From Rhizobiaceae bacterium (GTDB lineage: Bacteria > Pseudomonadota > Alphaproteobacteria > Rhizobiales > Rhizobiaceae), in NCBI GenBank assembly GCA_029212415.1, contig JARGOF010000001.1, forward strand, positions 310,001-374,000: a stretch of 64,000 nt of DNA. The letters run 5' to 3'. Under the pieces are notes generated by a model, which did no database searches, had not been told where the DNA came from, and saw only the letters and a list, made by a program, of their open reading frames with translations. The position numbers and the translations under genes are program-made. Below are positions 36,385 to 47,443 of this stretch, in pieces (the stretch's first letter is position 1; the number at the start of each line of letters is the position of its first letter).

Positions 36385-37314
36385 TTAATCTGTTGGGGGG
36401 GCGCGTGTCGCCGCCCAGACCCCGCGGTCCATCAGGTCTTTCACGACCTCGCGCAGAAGGTTGCGAATGATTTCCTGTGCACGGGAAACAGATTTGTCGG
36501 AGGGGCAAACCATATGGGCCCCACGCCACAGGCCGTCACCGGAAATGCGACTTGTAGCCAGACTGCCTGTTTTGAGTTCCTCGAGGATCGCATGGGATGG
36601 CAGGATTGATGCGCCAAAACCGGCTGCCACCAAGCGCTTTATATTGGCATAGGAATCAATTTCCATCGCGACATTGGGAACAATGCCGCAGGCGTCCAGC
36701 GCGGCATCGATCTGTATGCGCAGGCCATGGGCTGTGCTCGGCAAAATCATGGGTATGTCGCCCAGTTCGGCAAGATCCAACTCTGATGGGCAATCGGCAT
36801 TTCCCGGCCACAATACCACCAACTCCTCTTCCAGAAGCAATTCGGACACGGTGCCGCCATGGCGTGCTGTCTCGTACAATATGGCCAAATCCACACGCCC
36901 TTCGGTCAGCCAGTCTGAGATAAATCCGCTCATTGCTTCTGCGATGTTGAGCTTGATGCGGGGATAGCGTTGCCGTGATGCCTCAATCAAAGGCAAGGCG
37001 ACAATACTGCTGATTGTCCCGGGAAGACCGATTCGCACAACCCCTGTGGGATCCCTGTCGAGTGTTCTTATGTCATCTTCAATTCGCGAAAAATCGTCCA
37101 GCAGGCTTCGCGCGCGCTGTGCCAGCAATGTACCAGCCTCGGTTGGTCGGATACCGAATTTGCCGCGATCCAGCAGCCGGACCCCCAGTTCCTCCTCCAT
37201 TTTCTTGATATGAAGTGAAAGTGCGGGCTGGGCGATGTTCAACCTCTGCGATGCCCGGGTAATGGAGCCATGGTCGATGATGGCACAAAAGTATCGCAAC
37301 TGCTTGATGTCCAT
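36385..37314 (-). CDS. LysR-family regulator divergent from a CoA-thioester catabolic operon
   Basis: A 309-aa LTTR: winged helix-turn-helix at about 2-60 (MDIKQLRYFCAIIDHGSITRASQ, LNIAQPALSLHIKKMEEELG) and a substrate-binding-like effector domain. It is transcribed away from the acyl-CoA dehydrogenase operon, with LTTR-type palindromes in the gap. By position it resembles the regulator of the Pseudomonas itaconate operon. The start could also be the ATG at 37326; I took 37314 because it aligns with the family. Confidence 0.92.
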   Translation of the reverse strand: MDIKQLRYFCAIIDHGSITRASQRLNIAQPALSLHIKKMEEELGVRLLDRGKFGIRPTEAGTLLAQRARSLLDDFSRIEDDIRTLDRDPTGVVRIGLPGTISSIVALPLIEASRQRYPRIKLNIAEAMSGFISDWLTEGRVDLAILYETARHGGTVSELLLEEELVVLWPGNADCPSELDLAELGDIPMILPSTAHGLRIQIDAALDACGIVPNVAMEIDSYANIKRLVAAGFGASILPSHAILEELKTGSLATSRISGDGLWRGAHMVCPSDKSVSRAQEIIRNLLREVVKDLMDRGVWAATRAPPTD

Positions 37315-37329
37315 AATGCGATCCATTCT

Positions 37330-37352
37330 TAACATGTCAATATGTTATGACA
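37330..37352. promoter_or_regulatory. Overlapping LTTR-type palindromes in the divergent promoter region
   Basis: TAACAT-GTCAAT-ATGTTA (37330-37347) is a perfect 6-bp inverted repeat containing the T-N11-A pattern. A second one, TGTCA-N8-TGACA (37335-37352), overlaps it. They lie between the LysR start and the operon start, where an LTTR would bind. Confidence 0.5.
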
Positions 37353-37434
37353 GACATTAAAAACATATATTTGTACAATGATCCAGCGAAAGCTATTTCA
37401 ACGCTACCCGCAGTTTGCAGAGATGAGCCTGGCC

Positions 37435-38595
37435 ATGAATTTTCTATCCGACGATTATCAGGATATTCGAGAGGGTGTGCGTGCGCTTTGCGCTCAGTTC
37501 CCGCCAGAATATCATCGCAGTGCAGACGCTGAGCGCGCCTATCCTGAAGAATTTGTTCAGGCGCTGACGCGCGAAGGCTGGATGGCGGCGCTGATTCCGG
37601 AAGAATATGGCGGCTCGAACCTCGGGCTGCTTGAGGCCAGTGTCATCATGGAGGAAATCAACCGCGCGGGAGGGAATTCGGGAGCCTGTCACGGCCAGAT
37701 GTATAATATGAACACGCTGGTTCGGCATGGTTCTGAAGAGCAGCGCCAGCGCATCTTGCCAAAGCTCGTCAGCGGTGAATTGCGTCTTCAGTCCATGGGC
37801 GTGACCGAGCCAACCACTGGTACGGATACCACCAAGATAAAAACGACGGCGGTAAAAAAAGGCGACAAATACGTCATCAACGGACAGAAGGTCTGGATCA
37901 GCCGTGTACAGCATTCGGATCTGATGATTCTTCTGGCGCGCACCACGCCGCTGGCTGATGTGAAAAAGAAATCCGAAGGCCTGTCGATATTTCTGGTTGA
38001 TATCAAGGATGCGATGAAGAGCGGGATGGATGTGAAACCAATCCCCAACATGGTCAATCACGAGACCAATGAACTGTTTTTTGACAATCTTGAAATTCCC
38101 GAGGAAAATCTGATCGGTGAAGAGGGAAAAGGCTTCAAATACATCCTGACAGGCCTCAACGCAGAGCGGGCGTTGATCGCGGCAGAGTGTATTGGTGACG
38201 GTTACTGGTTTACCGACAAGGTCACCGCCTATGTGAGTGAGAGAGAAGTGTTTGGCCGTCCCATCGGGCAAAATCAGGGCGTGCAATTTCCCATTGCCGA
38301 GGCGTTCATCGAAGTCGAGGCTGCCAACCTGATGCGTTACAAGGCCTGTGCCCTGTATGATGCCGGACAGCCCTGTGGGGCAGAGGCCAATATGGCGAAA
38401 TATCTGGCGGCCAAGGCGAGTTGGGAGGCAGCGAATGCCTGTATCCAATTCCACGGCGGGTTTGGATTTGCCAACGAATATGATGTTGAACGCAAGTTCC
38501 GCGAAACGCGGCTGTATCAGGTTGCACCCATTTCGACCAACCTCATCCTGTCCTATGTTGCAGAACACATTCTTGGTATGCCGAGGTCGTTTTGA
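37435..38595 (+). CDS. Acyl-CoA dehydrogenase family protein
   Basis: A 386-aa FAD-dependent dehydrogenase: MGVTEPTTGTDT, KVWISRVQHSDLM and the C-terminal IQFHGGFGFANEYDVER. The usual catalytic Glu position near the end (YEGTSEI in many members) reads YQVAPIS. A Glu is present at the alternative position used by isovaleryl-CoA dehydrogenase (GLNAERALIAAE), so the enzyme may still be active. First gene of a four-gene operon. The start may instead be ATG 37423; none has a good ribosome binding site. Confidence 0.9.
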   Translation: MNFLSDDYQDIREGVRALCAQFPPEYHRSADAERAYPEEFVQALTREGWMAALIPEEYGGSNLGLLEASVIMEEINRAGGNSGACHGQMYNMNTLVRHGSEEQRQRILPKLVSGELRLQSMGVTEPTTGTDTTKIKTTAVKKGDKYVINGQKVWISRVQHSDLMILLARTTPLADVKKKSEGLSIFLVDIKDAMKSGMDVKPIPNMVNHETNELFFDNLEIPEENLIGEEGKGFKYILTGLNAERALIAAECIGDGYWFTDKVTAYVSEREVFGRPIGQNQGVQFPIAEAFIEVEAANLMRYKACALYDAGQPCGAEANMAKYLAAKASWEAANACIQFHGGFGFANEYDVERKFRETRLYQVAPISTNLILSYVAEHILGMPRSF

Positions 38596-39689
38596 TGTTG
38601 CCACTGTCTGGTTTGGAAGTTGTTGCCATTGAGCAAGCGGTCGCTGCGCCATTTGCCTCTTCACGTCTGGCGGATGCCGGCGCACATGTGGTCAAGGTGG
38701 AGCGCCCAGAGGGCGATTTTGCCCGTGGCTATGACACGGTGGCAGCGGGACAATCGAGCTATTTTGTCTGGTTGAACCGCGGCAAGGAAAGCGTGACGCT
38801 CGATCTGGCTTCGGACAACGGCAAGACGATGCTGGAGGAATTGATCGCAAAGGCCGATGTCCTGATTCAAAATCTCAAACCCGGTTCCTTGTCCCGGCTG
38901 GGTTTCGATCCGAAACGTCTGGCCCGTGATTATCCCAGGCTCATTACCTGCTCCATATCGGGCTATGGTGAAGACGGCCCGATGGCCGATCGCAAAGCCT
39001 ATGATTTGCTGATACAGGCGGAAAGCGGGCTGTGCTCCATCACCGGTGGGCCGTCTGAAGCCGCGCGGGTCGGTATATCCGTCGTCGATATTGCCACCGG
39101 AGCGACCGCCTATTCTGCAATCCTTGAGGCGCTCATCGGGCGTGGCATCTCGGGCAAGGGCGCCCATATCTCCCTGTCGATGTTTGACGTGATGGCCGAC
39201 TGGCTGACAGTTCCCCTGCTCAATCATGAGGGTGGTAAAAGCCCCCAACGTGTCGGTCTCGCACATCCATCCATCGCGCCCTATGGTGTCTTTCAACCGA
39301 AATCCGGTGCTCCGATCCTGATTTCCATTCAAAGTGATCGTGAATGGATCAAACTGTGTGCGGATTTCATCGGTGATGCCTCACTGGGCACGGACCCGCG
39401 CTTTGCCACCAATGTGGCGCGGATGACCAATCGCACCCAGACCGATGCGCTGGTTGCCGAAGCTTTCGCGCGTTATGATGCAGCCGATGCCATTGCGCTG
39501 CTGTCCAAGGCCAATATCGCCCTGGCTTCGGTCAATGACATGGCCGGTTTGTCGAAACATGCGCATTTGCGCAGGGTGACCGTCGACAGCGCGAATGGTC
39601 CGGTTTCCTTTCCCGCACCGGCGGCAATTTTTGACGGTAAAGAGCGGACCTACGGACCGGTGCCTGCGCTCAATCCGCTGAAGGATTGA
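38595..39689 (+). CDS. CaiB/BaiF (class III) CoA-transferase
   Basis: A 364-aa formyl-CoA transferase-type protein. The nucleophilic Asp165 lies in GISVVDIATG, with ITCSISGYGEDGP and AYDLLIQAESG upstream of it. Such enzymes move CoA between carboxylic acids. In this operon a role as itaconate (or mesaconate) CoA-transferase is the best inference, by analogy with Pseudomonas Ict. The start overlaps the previous stop (TGATG). Confidence 0.9.
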   Translation: MLPLSGLEVVAIEQAVAAPFASSRLADAGAHVVKVERPEGDFARGYDTVAAGQSSYFVWLNRGKESVTLDLASDNGKTMLEELIAKADVLIQNLKPGSLSRLGFDPKRLARDYPRLITCSISGYGEDGPMADRKAYDLLIQAESGLCSITGGPSEAARVGISVVDIATGATAYSAILEALIGRGISGKGAHISLSMFDVMADWLTVPLLNHEGGKSPQRVGLAHPSIAPYGVFQPKSGAPILISIQSDREWIKLCADFIGDASLGTDPRFATNVARMTNRTQTDALVAEAFARYDAADAIALLSKANIALASVNDMAGLSKHAHLRRVTVDSANGPVSFPAPAAIFDGKERTYGPVPALNPLKD

Positions 39690-39691
39690 CG

Positions 39692-40522
39692 ATGGACCTG
39701 GAACACCTGCGCCAATGGATCGGGCGCGAACAGACGGGTGAAGAGATTTTGACGCCGACGCTGGTGGGTCGGTTCAATGCGACATTCGATCGTGTGTCCG
39801 GAACAGGACCGGGGGATGTTGCGCCTATGCTGATCCACCTGTGCCTGACCCAGCCAGCGGTCGGCAGCGCCGAACTGGCAACAGATGGTCACGCTGCACG
39901 CGGTGACTTTTTGCCTCCCGTTCCATTGCCCCGTCGGATGTGGGCCGGGGGCGCCTTTCAATTTCACGCAGACATCCGTATTGGCGAGACGGTTACGCGC
40001 AAATCGACCATTACAAATGTCGTTGCAAAACAGGGCAGAAGCGGGCCGCTGTGTTTCGTAACCGTTGAACATCTGATCTTCAGTGACGGGCGCGCCGCAT
40101 TGACGGAACGACAGGATATTGTCTACCGCGATATTCCCATCCATACACAACAGACAGCGACCCCTGATGCGGCTTCGCCGGGGCATCATACGCGGCAGAT
40201 AGAGCCGACCGCTACACTGCTCTTTCGTTATTCGGCACTGACATTCAATGGTCACCGCATTCACTACGACAGGTCCTATGCCACGCAGATTGAAGGCTAT
40301 GCCGGCCTGCTGGTGCATGGACCAATGCAGGCCACGCTTTTGTGCCAAATGGCAGCTGATCTGGAAGGCAGACCGCCAAAGTCTTTCAATTTTCGCAGCC
40401 TTGCGCCACTTTTTGATGATTCTCCTTTTACGGTGAATGCAACAGCCAGACAGAATGAAGTCAGCCTTTGGACGTCTCGTTTGGGCGGCCCCATGGCAAT
40501 GCAGGCGGATGCGCAATGGTAA
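39692..40522 (+). CDS. FAS1-like/MaoC hydratase (mesaconyl- or itaconyl-CoA hydratase-like)
   Basis: A 276-aa double hot-dog protein of the mesaconyl-C4-CoA hydratase/itaconyl-CoA hydratase group. The N-terminal half is FAS1-dehydratase-like; the C-terminal half carries the MaoC-type active stretch FRYSALTFNGHRIHYDRSYA, and GLLVHGPMQA. It would hydrate itaconyl- or mesaconyl-CoA to citramalyl-CoA, the substrate of the next gene's lyase. ATG 39692 lies 2 bases after the preceding stop; a TTG at 39686 is also possible. Confidence 0.87.
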   Translation: MDLEHLRQWIGREQTGEEILTPTLVGRFNATFDRVSGTGPGDVAPMLIHLCLTQPAVGSAELATDGHAARGDFLPPVPLPRRMWAGGAFQFHADIRIGETVTRKSTITNVVAKQGRSGPLCFVTVEHLIFSDGRAALTERQDIVYRDIPIHTQQTATPDAASPGHHTRQIEPTATLLFRYSALTFNGHRIHYDRSYATQIEGYAGLLVHGPMQATLLCQMAADLEGRPPKSFNFRSLAPLFDDSPFTVNATARQNEVSLWTSRLGGPMAMQADAQW

Positions 40523-41307
40523 CTGAAATCGTCGCCCCCTTGTTTGTGCCTGCCAATCGGCCCGATCGGTTTGGCAAAGCGGCAAGCTGCGGTGCGGATG
40601 CCGTGATCCTTGATCTGGAGGATGCCGTTGCGGAGGCCGACAAGGATATGGCGCGTTCAGCGCTGTCTTGCGATTTCACCGCCTTGCCTGTCATCGTCAG
40701 GATAAACGCGGTCGCATCACGTTGGCATGCGGCGGATATGGAGGCCGTTCAAGATCTTTCCATCGCAGCTGTCATGTTGCCAAAATCGGAAAGCCCGGAT
40801 GCGGTTGCCGCTGTCGTCGCCGCATTTCAGGGACGGCCAATCATTGCGCTGATCGAGACGGCCAAAGGGTTGAGCAATGCCCGCGCCATTGCCTGCATGC
40901 AAGGCGTCGTTCGCCTTGCCTTCGGATCCGTGGATTACTGCGCAGATCTGGGGTGCGCGCATCTTCGTGAGGTGCTTCTGCCGGCACGATCGGAGCTGGT
41001 CATGGCCTCACGTCTGGCTGGTATCGCCGCTCCTTTGGACGGGGTTACGGTTCAGTTGGACGATCCAATGATCACTCACACTGACGCAGAACATGCCCGT
41101 AACCTTGGGATGACGGGCAAGCTTTGCATTCATCCAAAACAGATAGGCTCCGTCATCAAGGCATTCAGCCCAACAGCTGCAGACATTGATTGGGCCGAAC
41201 GTGTTCTGGCACTGGGTGACGGTGCAATCGCCGTTGATGGCGAAATGGTGGACGAACCGGTGCGCATCCGCGCCCGGGCCATCCTCGCCCGCCACAAAGT
41301 CGCATAA
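40516..41307 (+). CDS. CitE-type (citramalyl/malyl-CoA) lyase
   Basis: A 263-aa HpcH/HpaI-CitE TIM-barrel protein: LFVPANRPDRF at the start, DAVILDLEDAV, the metal Glu in ALIETAKG and Asp in FGSVDYCADLG, and KLCIHPKQI near the end. By context it would cleave (S)-citramalyl-CoA to pyruvate and acetyl-CoA. The start codon overlaps the end of the hydratase gene by 7 bases. Last gene of the operon. Confidence 0.9.
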   Translation: MVTEIVAPLFVPANRPDRFGKAASCGADAVILDLEDAVAEADKDMARSALSCDFTALPVIVRINAVASRWHAADMEAVQDLSIAAVMLPKSESPDAVAAVVAAFQGRPIIALIETAKGLSNARAIACMQGVVRLAFGSVDYCADLGCAHLREVLLPARSELVMASRLAGIAAPLDGVTVQLDDPMITHTDAEHARNLGMTGKLCIHPKQIGSVIKAFSPTAADIDWAERVLALGDGAIAVDGEMVDEPVRIRARAILARHKVA

Positions 41308-41346
41308 GCTGCGCCCGCTATAGGCGAACAGTCAGGATAAAGCGCT

Positions 41347-41562
41347 TCAGTCAGTGATAGACAGATTGACGGCTTTTGGTCCTTTGCCTCGCCGATCCGG
41401 TTCGGTTTCAAAACTCACTTTCTGGTTTTCTTCAAGGTACTCCAACCCCGAATCCTTGAGGGCCGAAATATGAACAAATATGTCGGATTGTCCCGAATCC
41501 GGTTTGATGAAACCGAAGCCCTTGTCTGCGTTGAAGAATTTCACAATGCCAGTCTCTGCCAT
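41347..41562 (-). CDS. Cold-shock domain protein
   Basis: A 71-aa CspA-family single-stranded nucleic acid binding protein with RNP1 (KGFGFI) and RNP2 (DIFVHIS). It stands alone, convergent with the CitE-type lyase gene. The 350 bases upstream may include a long cold-shock leader. Whether it is cold-induced cannot be told; alphaproteobacteria carry several paralogues. Confidence 0.95.
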   Translation of the reverse strand: MAETGIVKFFNADKGFGFIKPDSGQSDIFVHISALKDSGLEYLEENQKVSFETEPDRRGKGPKAVNLSITD

Positions 41563-41912
41563 TCTATCAAGTCCTTGTGTGTCCGCTGGTCATCACCAGC
41601 GTGTCTTGCGATTGGTCCGCGATGCGGGCCAGACAGGCAGTTCTTGAAGGATGCGGAAAATTTCCTGTTGTCGTGATATTCGTCAGCGTTCATTGATCAA
41701 CTGATCCAATTCAATCACCCGTAATGTTATGCGTCTCCGGTCCGCATGGCTATATTGAGGCTTTCCCGTGTTCGCAAATTGCCCGAACGCACGACAGATT
41801 GATGCAGCTTTTTGAAATAATCAAGAAAAAGTTTTGTGACGCATGTTGCGTTGCAGCATCAGCGTGACGTCAGCGTTCCTGTAACGAAAAGTTCGCTGCA
41901 GGCGCCAGACAT
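41563..41912. other. Upstream region of the cold-shock gene
   Basis: 350 bases between the EamA transporter stop and the cold-shock gene start, both minus-strand. It must carry the cold-shock gene promoter and possibly a long 5' leader. I cannot point to a specific promoter or hairpin. Confidence 0.4.
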
Positions 41913-42809
41913 TCAGGCTTTCACACCTTTTGCCTGTCTTTGCAGCAGTGCTGGGGTCACTTCTACCAGCAAAATGGCAACAAAAATCAGCGCACAGCCA
42001 AGATACCCCAAGGCGGCAACGCGCTCGCCCAGAAACAGGGCACCGAAAAGGGCGGCAAAAAGAGCTTCGGTTGACAGGAATATGGCCGCCTGTGCCGGCG
42101 TTGTGTAGCGTTGACCGATGGCCTGAAGTGAAAAGGCAACTCCGCTGGCAAATATGCCGGAATAGAGAATTTCCGGCAGGGCGTCTCTTATCGCGGTCCA
42201 GAGGATCGGTTCGCTGAGCAATGCCGCGACAAACGCCAAAACAGCACATAGGGCAAATTGCACCGCTGACAAAGTCAGTGGTCTGCCTGTGCGTTGCCCG
42301 AAGACGCCGATCATCAACACCTGACCGGCCCAAAAAACCGCGCACAGGATTGTCAGTGCGTCACCCGAGTTCAACGATAGGGCATGGCCGCCGCTCAACA
42401 GCCAGATGCCGACAAAAGCCAAGAGGGCTGCAGGCCAGACGACCGGATGGGGTAATCGCCGCAGAAACACAACTACCAGGAAGGGGACAAAAACCACATA
42501 GAGACCGGTAAGAATGCCGGCATTTGTCACGGTCGTGGTCAACAGCCCGATTTGTTGTGCCGTCATGCCGGCAAACATCGCAAGGCCGATCCACAGGAAA
42601 CCGGAGATATCCCTCATCGATAGTCTGGTGGAGGCCTTGCGCGATTCCAGCAAGGCAAATGGCAAAACCACAAGCGTGGCCAGAAAGAAGCGCAGGGCGA
42701 TGAAAAGCATTGGACCGATTGCGTCCATGGCGGTGCTTTGGGCGACGAAGCCAATGCCCCACAGGGCTCCGGCAAGCAGCAGGCACAGGTTTGCCTTGGC
42801 GCGATTCAT
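41913..42809 (-). CDS. DMT-superfamily (EamA) transporter
   Basis: A 298-aa inner-membrane protein with about ten hydrophobic helices in two EamA repeats (first LLLAGALWGIGFVAQSTAM, second from about residue 150). Such proteins export amino acids or other metabolites; substrate unknown. It starts 4 bases after the DUF1499 gene, so the two are one unit. Confidence 0.92.
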   Translation of the reverse strand: MNRAKANLCLLLAGALWGIGFVAQSTAMDAIGPMLFIALRFFLATLVVLPFALLESRKASTRLSMRDISGFLWIGLAMFAGMTAQQIGLLTTTVTNAGILTGLYVVFVPFLVVVFLRRLPHPVVWPAALLAFVGIWLLSGGHALSLNSGDALTILCAVFWAGQVLMIGVFGQRTGRPLTLSAVQFALCAVLAFVAALLSEPILWTAIRDALPEILYSGIFASGVAFSLQAIGQRYTTPAQAAIFLSTEALFAALFGALFLGERVAALGYLGCALIFVAILLVEVTPALLQRQAKGVKA

Positions 42810-42813
42810 GCGG

Positions 42814-43311
42814 TTACAGATCTTCCAGATAAAGCGTCAATCGTGCTTTGTTGGCGCCCATATCCCGTTTGCCCAGTTGGGCGCGTGCATAGGCAAGCAG
42901 GCCGCTGCGCCCGTCATCACGCAGGATCGCCTCAATGTTGATCAGGTCCGGAAAGCGCATTATCGGCGAGTAGGTCACATAGCGCAGCTGGCGAGGGTTT
43001 GTCGCATCATCAACGCGCCTGGCGAGCGGATCGACACGTTCAATGCGCTGCGCCAATCGTTCTATCAGGATCTCGGGTCTGTCCTCAAAGGCGGGCAACG
43101 TGATGTCGCAATCTGATCTGATGCCGGATGTGCAGGCCAAGGCATCATTGTCGGTTTTGCTTCGCTTGAAAGATTGAATCTCCAATTGTCCGCGATCCGG
43201 CGAGCCCACGAGCAAGCTCCAGCTTTTCTCCCGACCATAGGTCAGGAAAAGCAGCATGGCGCAAAGGAGAATCGCCACGACTGCAGCGAGGAGAAACAGG
43301 ACAAGTTTCAA
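42814..43311 (-). CDS. DUF1499 domain-containing membrane-anchored protein
   Basis: A 165-aa protein with an N-terminal helix (LVLFLLAAVVAILLCAMLLFL) followed by a DUF1499-like domain (LACTSGIRSDCDITLPAF, then RYVTYSPIMRFPD and YARAQLGKRDMGANKARL). Start is TTG with AAGG 9 bases upstream; it keeps the membrane helix whole. Function unknown. Co-transcribed with the EamA transporter gene downstream. Confidence 0.83.
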   Translation of the reverse strand: MKLVLFLLAAVVAILLCAMLLFLTYGREKSWSLLVGSPDRGQLEIQSFKRSKTDNDALACTSGIRSDCDITLPAFEDRPEILIERLAQRIERVDPLARRVDDATNPRQLRYVTYSPIMRFPDLINIEAILRDDGRSGLLAYARAQLGKRDMGANKARLTLYLEDL

Positions 43312-43375
43312 TCGGAGTGCCTTTTTGTTGCGCGTTTATTCTAAAATTATCGCCAGGCACATAGTATAAAACGCT

Positions 43376-44503
43376 TTATGGCCGACTGACTCGCAATAAC
43401 ACGCCATCGGCTTCATCCGTCAAGAGAAGAAGTGATCCGTCCGGCGCAATGACGACATCGCGCAACCGGCCAAATTTGCCCTCCAGCATCTGTTCTTCAC
43501 CAACAATCCTGCCATCTTCATCGCGCTCGACACGTACCAGCATCTGGTCCTTGAGCGCGGTGACCAGAAAATCACCGTGCCATTCCGGAAACATATCGGC
43601 GCGATAGACCGCCAAGGCACCGGGCGCTATGGACGGGTCCCAATAATGGATGGGCTGTTCAAAGCCTTCGGCTTGCTGACCTTGGCCGATTTTTTGACCG
43701 GAATAGTGACGGCCATAGGAAATCACCGGCCAGCCGTAGTTCTTGCCAGGCTGCGGCTGGTTGATCTCGTCCCCACCGCGCGCACCATGTTCAACGGCAA
43801 AAAGGGTTCCATTTGCTGGATCGATGGCTATCCCTTGCGGATTTCGATGTCCCTTTGACCACAATTCGGGCAAGGCCGAAACGCCGTCGCGATAGGGATT
43901 GTCTGCGGGGATGGAACCATCCGGATTGATGTGCAGGATCGCACCGGCGTGGTCCTGCATGTCCTGGGCGCGATCACGATCGCCGCGCTCGCCGATCGAA
44001 AAGAACAGGCTGTCGTCATCAGCAATGACGATGCGCGATCCGAAATGCTGACCGCGCCGGGTTTTCCGGTTCATCGAAAATATCACCTCGGTATCTTCAA
44101 GACGCGGCTGCTGATCATCGCGAACCAGACGGGCCTTGGCGATGGCGGTGCCTGCACCTCCGGGGCCAGGTTCGGAAAAGGAAAAGTAGATGATCGCCGT
44201 CTCTGCAAATTGTCTTGAAAGAGCAACGTCCAGCAAACCACCCTGTCCGGCGGCGGCAATCTTCGGCAATCCATCAACCGGCGGCGAGATAACGCCATCC
44301 TTGATGATACGCAGCCGCCCGGGGCGTTCGGTGACCAGATAGGCACCATCCGGCAAGACTTCGACACTCCACGGATTTTCAAGGCCTGCGGCGATCGTCT
44401 CCACACGGATGGGAACGGTCCGCGTGGGAATCGTTTCCGCAGCCATTGTCGGCCATGGTGCAAGGGTCAGTGCGAGGAAGACTGCAGCCGTTTTTCTCAT
44501 CAT
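43376..44503 (-). CDS. PQQ-dependent aldose sugar dehydrogenase-like protein
   Basis: A 375-aa exported beta-propeller of the glucose/sorbosone dehydrogenase (YliI/Asd) family. A Sec signal peptide ends near TMAAE. Motifs are GLENPWSVEVLPDG, LVTERPGRLR, a HRNPQGIAIDP and EHGARGGDEIN pair, and GKNYGWPVISYG. It oxidises aldoses in the periplasm with PQQ and Ca2+. No PQQ synthesis genes are in the window. It is transcribed before the DUF1499 gene with a 64-base gap. Confidence 0.92.
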   Translation of the reverse strand: MMRKTAAVFLALTLAPWPTMAAETIPTRTVPIRVETIAAGLENPWSVEVLPDGAYLVTERPGRLRIIKDGVISPPVDGLPKIAAAGQGGLLDVALSRQFAETAIIYFSFSEPGPGGAGTAIAKARLVRDDQQPRLEDTEVIFSMNRKTRRGQHFGSRIVIADDDSLFFSIGERGDRDRAQDMQDHAGAILHINPDGSIPADNPYRDGVSALPELWSKGHRNPQGIAIDPANGTLFAVEHGARGGDEINQPQPGKNYGWPVISYGRHYSGQKIGQGQQAEGFEQPIHYWDPSIAPGALAVYRADMFPEWHGDFLVTALKDQMLVRVERDEDGRIVGEEQMLEGKFGRLRDVVIAPDGSLLLLTDEADGVLLRVSRP

Positions 44504-44585
44504 TCAAGGGTCCTGGTTTGACTGACGCACAGTGTAATTCTGGCAGTGGATATAGCGTTCCGATGGCCAATAAACAGGGGGCAGT

Positions 44586-44828
44586 TCAATATTCTGCATT
44601 GACCGCCTCATGCAAGGCAACGCCTGGCCGGGCATCGCCTGGAATCTGCGGTGCCTGGCCAATGGTGTGGGTGCTTGCCGCCGGATGAACATCATCCGCT
44701 CTGGACTGGGCAATCAGGTTTCCAAACATGACGATGCAGGCCAGGACCGCCAAGGCGGACAGAATTGTGCGTTGCCGGGATTTTCTTGCCAGCCGGAGCG
44801 CATCGACGATTTCACTTTCAAGTTCCAT
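44586..44828 (-). CDS. Small single-span membrane protein, unknown function
   Basis: An 80-aa product: a basic N-terminal segment (ALRLARKSRQRT), one hydrophobic helix (ILSALAVLACIVMFGNLIA), and a polar tail of about 40 residues. ATG 44828 has AGGGG 7 bases upstream, better than any start in the upstream extension of the frame. Likely type II topology or a signal-anchored periplasmic tail. I do not recognise a family. Confidence 0.55.
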   Translation of the reverse strand: MELESEIVDALRLARKSRQRTILSALAVLACIVMFGNLIAQSRADDVHPAASTHTIGQAPQIPGDARPGVALHEAVNAEY

Positions 44829-45026
44829 AACAATCCCCTTGATCAAACCCGGTTTGTCCGGTGTTCTCAAAAGGCGCTTCGAACTTGACAGCAGCGCGAC
44901 AACATCTGGGCAAGTCTGGATCGTTGTCGTGTCCAAATTGTGATAAATGTTAATGAATGATTATCAGGCGGTGGCGGGCCATGTCTTGTCGGGTGATATG
45001 CAATGAAGCGCAAGGCCGCTGGTGTG

Positions 45027-47200
<2,174 letters not shown>

Positions 47201-47207
47201 GGGGCGC

Positions 47208-47238
47208 GCCATTGGCTGCCGTTTGTGCGGCCAATGGC
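47208..47238 (+). terminator. Hairpin after aatA
   Basis: Perfect 9-bp inverted repeat GCCATTGGC / GCCAATGGC, extendable by three inner pairs (one G-T). It begins 7 bases after the aatA stop. There is no T run after it, so terminator function is likely but not certain. Confidence 0.5.
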
Positions 47239-47260
47239 ACTGCAACAATGCGCCGATGGA

Positions 47261-47351
47261 CTGTGCCCCGTGAATGTGCCCCGTGAATGTGCCCCGTGAC
47301 TGTGCCCAGTGACTGCGCCCAGTGATTGCGCCCAGTGAATGGGCCCAGTGA
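47261..47351. repeat. 13-bp tandem repeat, seven copies
   Basis: Seven head-to-tail 13-base units. The first is CTGTGCCCCGTGA; later copies change C to A at position 9 (...GCCCAGTGA) and vary at positions 1, 4 and 5, so the array grades from one variant to another. The unit length is not a multiple of three, and the array lies between aatA and msrP, so it is non-coding. It looks like a minisatellite (VNTR). Confidence 0.9.
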
Positions 47352-47443
47352 CTGAAAAGCCCTGCCAAACAACAGTTTGTGAACAGCTATGATTTGTTTG
47401 CGCGCCGGGCTCACCTATGATCGGGCCAATTGGAGGAATTTCA

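Noticed and set aside
47261-47351. CRISPR-like array
   Set aside because: The 13-bp units are directly adjacent with no spacers and no cas genes are present; it is a simple tandem repeat.
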